Source: Nostoc calcicola FACHB-3891 (GTDB taxonomy: Bacteria > Cyanobacteriota > Cyanobacteriia > Cyanobacteriales > Nostocaceae). Taken from it: a DNA stretch of 51,061 nucleotides. Within the stretch, counting starts at the first letter, position 1. The number at the start of each line of letters is the position of its first letter. The notes below the pieces were generated by a model. The model was not told the origin of the DNA. It saw nothing but the letters and a program-made list of their open reading frames with translations, and searched no databases. Position numbers and translations under genes: made by a program. The DNA lies in assembly GCF_014697355.1 (NCBI RefSeq), contig NZ_JACJRQ010000050.1, positions 1 through 51,061 on the forward strand, read 5' to 3'. Shown here one piece after another: positions 49,848 to 51,061 of the stretch.

Positions 49848-50987
49848 ATGTTATTTATCAAACAAAAATACCTGCCTTACAGGATTGCATTTTTCAGTGT
49901 GGGAGTAACCTTGCTAGTCAAGTTGGGACTAGAGCATCTAACTGGAATCACAAGTTCTTTGAGTTTGTGGCTGATTGCTATCTCTATAAGTACTTGGTAC
50001 GGTAGCATCATTTCAGGATTGACATCAGTGTTTTTGGCTGCTTTAGCTAGTCATTACTTTTTTACAAATCCATCTTCTACTCTCGATAGTCTGGAATTTG
50101 TATTATTTATTATCGAGGGTCTATTAATCAGTGCGCTAACTGCTAACTTCCAGTCAAGCAAACAGCAGTCAGATAGTGATAAAACAGAAGCCCAAATCAA
50201 TCTAAAAGATTTATTACAGAGTCAGCGTTCACTCCGTCAAGGTGAAGAACTATACCGAACATTAACCCAAAATCTACCCAATGGAGTAGTTTTTCTCTTT
50301 GATCGAGATATGCGCTTTATGGGTGCTGAGGGTACAGAACTGCAAATCTTTGGTTTACCAAAAGAAGAGTTCCAAGGTAAAACGCTGCACGAAACTGTTC
50401 TTCCTGAGACTTACGATCTAATAGAACCAGCTTACCGTAGTACCTTACAGGGTACTCCAATGTGTATTGAAATTCCTTATAACAATCAAGTTTATCTAGT
50501 ACAAACTTTTCCAGTCAAAGATGAAAATAGCAAAATTATGACGGGCTTGGCAATCTTCCAAAATGTTACGAACCGCAAACAAGCAGAAGCAAAAATTATC
50601 AAGTTAAACCAAGCTTTAAATCGACGAGTTAAAGAACTACAAACTTTGTTAGAGGTGATTCCAACTGGCATTGGCATTGCAGAAGATCCAGAATGCCGAA
50701 CTATTCGAGCTAATCCGGCTCTTGCCAAACTGCTGGGCATACCTGTTGACGCAAATGCCTCTCTCAGCGCTCCTAATGATGAACGTCCAACTAACTTTAA
50801 AGTTTACCAGGATGGCAGAGAACTAGCTCCAGAAGAACTAGTTATGCAATATGCTACCACTCATGGTGTAGAAATACTGGATTCTGAGATTGAGGTGGTT
50901 CGTAATGATGGTGTGAGAATTAACCTGTCGCAGTATGCTGCCCCTTTACTGTACGTTCGCTTATTTTTGAAGTGTGAGAGGAATTAA
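49848..50987 (+). CDS. PAS sensor histidine kinase, truncated before the kinase domain
   Basis: A 379-residue protein. Residues 1-100 hold several membrane helices of the KdpD/DUF4118 type (LWLIAISISTWYGSIISGLTSVFLAAL). Two PAS domains follow: ELYRTLTQNLPNGVVFLFD to about 245 (AIFQNVTNRKQAEAKI) and LLEVIPTGIGIAEDPECR to the end. At about 50945, QYAAPLL should continue with the usual end of the PAS fold (DITERKQ-like), but the frame ends in YVRLFLKCERN and a TAA 50985-50987. Histidine kinase motifs H, N, G are missing. Probably broken by a frameshift or insertion near 50950; the remaining 74 bases show no continuation. Confidence 0.8.
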   Translation: MLFIKQKYLPYRIAFFSVGVTLLVKLGLEHLTGITSSLSLWLIAISISTWYGSIISGLTSVFLAALASHYFFTNPSSTLDSLEFVLFIIEGLLISALTANFQSSKQQSDSDKTEAQINLKDLLQSQRSLRQGEELYRTLTQNLPNGVVFLFDRDMRFMGAEGTELQIFGLPKEEFQGKTLHETVLPETYDLIEPAYRSTLQGTPMCIEIPYNNQVYLVQTFPVKDENSKIMTGLAIFQNVTNRKQAEAKIIKLNQALNRRVKELQTLLEVIPTGIGIAEDPECRTIRANPALAKLLGIPVDANASLSAPNDERPTNFKVYQDGRELAPEELVMQYATTHGVEILDSEIEVVRNDGVRINLSQYAAPLLYVRLFLKCERN

Positions 50988-51061
50988 TGCCTTACTGTTA
51001 AAGGAAACAACACGATTTTGGATCTGCTAAAACCATCACCGTGTAATACTTGGGAAAAGTG

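Noticed and set aside
1..51061. tRNA, rRNA or a plasmid origin with iterons
   Set aside because: No tRNA-like cloverleaf, rRNA stretch or array of 15-25 base iterons next to a replication gene was found on reading.

Overview
The window reads as accessory DNA, most likely part of a large plasmid, from a filamentous heterocyst-type cyanobacterium (Nostoc/Anabaena group). Signs of this are many HIP1 octamers (GCGATCGC), cyanobacterial families (Ycf35, Ycf46-like, DUF2997, XisH/XisI, DUF5674), short palindromic dispersed repeats, MITE-like elements, and no rRNA, tRNA or ribosomal protein genes. The plasmid assignment is an inference from the type IV coupling protein, the private set of replication genes and the toxin-antitoxin pair. 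No replication initiator, partition pair or origin was recognised.

Layout. 0-2 kb: a cut gene end, an HNH nuclease, a gene broken by a palindromic repeat, a MITE and a small HTH protein. 2.3-5.6 kb (minus): an operon of an unknown protein, a membrane protein and a family A DNA polymerase without the 5' nuclease domain. 5.7-13.5 kb: conjugation-like envelope genes (muramidase-domain protein, lipoprotein-like protein), an OsmC gene fused head to head with a LysR remnant, an acidic-tailed unknown protein, a MITE-broken gene, and a VirD4/TraG-type coupling protein. 13.6-20.5 kb (minus): two very large overlapping genes, one an SF2-like helicase, that I cannot match to any named system. 20.7-27.1 kb: a split N6-adenine methyltransferase encoded by two overlapping genes, small unknown genes, and a DEAH helicase-DUF1998 (MrfA-like) protein. 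27.3-30.9 kb: a two-gene unit of a possibly HEPN-like protein and a 983-residue helical protein. 31-32 kb: a mosaic of gene scars and a VapBC pair. 32-37.3 kb (minus): holA, dnaX, xisI, xisH and a dnaN with an unusual N-terminal extension. 37.6-41.4 kb (minus): a Ycf46-like AAA ATPase operon with Ycf35 and DUF2997. 41.9-46.9 kb: a NACHT NTPase whose coding frame is cut by one in-frame TGA, and a convergent unknown gene. 47.8-51 kb: a RecD/Pif1-like helicase, a candidate structured RNA, and a truncated PAS sensor kinase.

How the genes may work together. The element carries its own sliding clamp, two clamp-loader subunits and a polymerase. Three otherwise unrelated proteins (HNH nuclease, the 232-residue protein, the methyltransferase N-half) end in Q-x-S-L-F, the bacterial clamp-binding pentapeptide, which suggests a clamp-centred toolkit. 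Defence-like or conflict modules (helicase pair, methyltransferase plus helicase-DUF1998, HEPN-like pair, VapBC, NACHT) fill much of the rest, and several sit in long stretches where I find no HIP1 site. The best candidates for an undescribed system are the clamp-tethered set, the 13.6-20.5 kb helicase pair, the 27.3-30.9 kb pair, the split methyltransferase and the TGA-split NACHT gene. All motif calls were made by eye, without searches.
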